Of a DNA stretch of 64,000 bases, positions 63,750 through 64,000 are shown in pieces. The translations under genes and the position numbers were made by a program. A model generated the notes under the pieces. That model was not told where the DNA came from. It ran no database searches and worked only from the letters and a program-made list of their open reading frames with translations. The stretch's first letter is position 1, and each line of letters starts with the position of its first letter. Origin of the DNA: Demetria terragena DSM 11295 (lineage in GTDB: Bacteria > Actinomycetota > Actinomycetes > Actinomycetales > Dermatophilaceae); contig NZ_AQXW01000002.1 of the NCBI RefSeq assembly GCF_000376825.1, forward strand, positions 124,001 through 188,000. Direction: 5' to 3'.

Positions 63750-64000
63750 TGCTCGTCCCCATCGACTGGTTGGGCGAGTACGTCGCCCTGGCCGAGGACG
63801 CAACCGGTTCCCAGGTCGCGGCTGACCTGGTCCGAGTGGGCCTCGAGGAAGAAGGCATCACCGGTGGCGGAGTCACCGGACCGCTCGTCGTCGGCAAGGT
63901 GTTGACCCTAGAGCCGGAGCCGCAGAAGAACGGCAAGACCATCAATTGGTGCACCGTCGATGTCGGTGATGCCAACGGAACCGGCGAGCCCCAAGGCATC
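63749..64000 (+). CDS. pheT: Phenylalanine-tRNA ligase beta subunit, 5' part
   Basis: The frame from ATG 63749 runs off the window end after 84 residues. 'MLVPIDWLGEYVAL' and 'VGLEEEGITGGG' are the start of PheT, followed by the beginning of the tRNA-binding (EMAP/OB-like) domain ('VVGKVLTLEPEPQKNGKTINWCTVDVG'). Together with pheS it forms the alpha2-beta2 synthetase. Confidence 0.95.
   Translation, partial: MLVPIDWLGEYVALAEDATGSQVAADLVRVGLEEEGITGGGVTGPLVVGKVLTLEPEPQKNGKTINWCTVDVGDANGTGEPQGI

Overview
The window is a high-GC chromosomal segment from an actinobacterium. The supporting signs are dense gene packing with ATGA and GTGA overlaps, many GTG starts, many apparently leaderless mRNAs, a GuaB1-type enzyme, polyphosphate glucokinase, a Cds1-type cysteine desulfhydrase, a PriA-type isomerase in the histidine operon, glnA-glnE linkage, and a multi-domain DUF222/HNH (13E12-type) gene. 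The order Micrococcales, near the Intrasporangiaceae/Dermatophilaceae group, is my best guess; it rests on gene content only and has low certainty.

Layout. 1-12.4 kb: mostly housekeeping and surface genes. These are the 3' end of an RNB-family exoribonuclease, a secreted phosphodiesterase, a tandem repeat array in front of a DUF222/HNH gene, a cysteine desulfhydrase back to back with the RNase P RNA gene, a membrane protein, a secreted lipase, GuaB1, a metallo-hydrolase, a FemAB-type transferase, PpgK and methionine aminopeptidase. 12.4-18.5 kb: a six-gene carbohydrate operon (FGGY kinase, class II aldolase, PfkB kinase, two zinc alcohol dehydrogenases, DeoR regulator). Its promoter carries three 10-bp-spaced direct repeats that look like the DeoR operator. 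18.6-26.9 kb: a small protein, an MFS transporter, a secreted M6 protease with a strong terminator, glutamine synthetase and GlnE. 26.9-32.8 kb: hisD-hisC-hisB-unknown-hisH-priA-sseB.

32.8-45.8 kb is the accessory region and the most interesting part. It has visibly lower GC and encodes an uncharacterised catabolic set: MFS and GntP transporters, a 2-hydroxyacid dehydrogenase, an IlvD/Edd dehydratase, a fumarylacetoacetase-fold hydrolase, an extended SDR, a CaiB-type CoA transferase, an enoyl-CoA hydratase, an FAD oxidoreductase, a beta-hydroxyacid dehydrogenase and a LacI-type regulator. Three copies of an 18-bp palindrome with a central CG lie in front of its three minus-strand transcription units, so they probably form one LacI regulon. 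A second, diverged 3' end of sseB lies at the far edge of the region, which suggests acquisition by recombination at sseB.

46-58.5 kb: a secreted S15-type peptidase/hydrolase; an acyltransferase-patatin-lipoamide dehydrogenase cluster; and a SorC-regulated polyol operon (ABC binding protein, two permeases, mannitol-dehydrogenase-family enzyme, xylulokinase) with no ATPase gene. After a DUF952 gene and an MFS transporter, 60.2-64 kb holds the translation cluster infC-rpmI-rplT-TrmH-type methyltransferase-pheS-pheT (cut by the window edge). infC appears to start with AUC and has a structured leader.

All calls come from reading the sequence; no database search was run. Homology statements rest on recognised family motifs.
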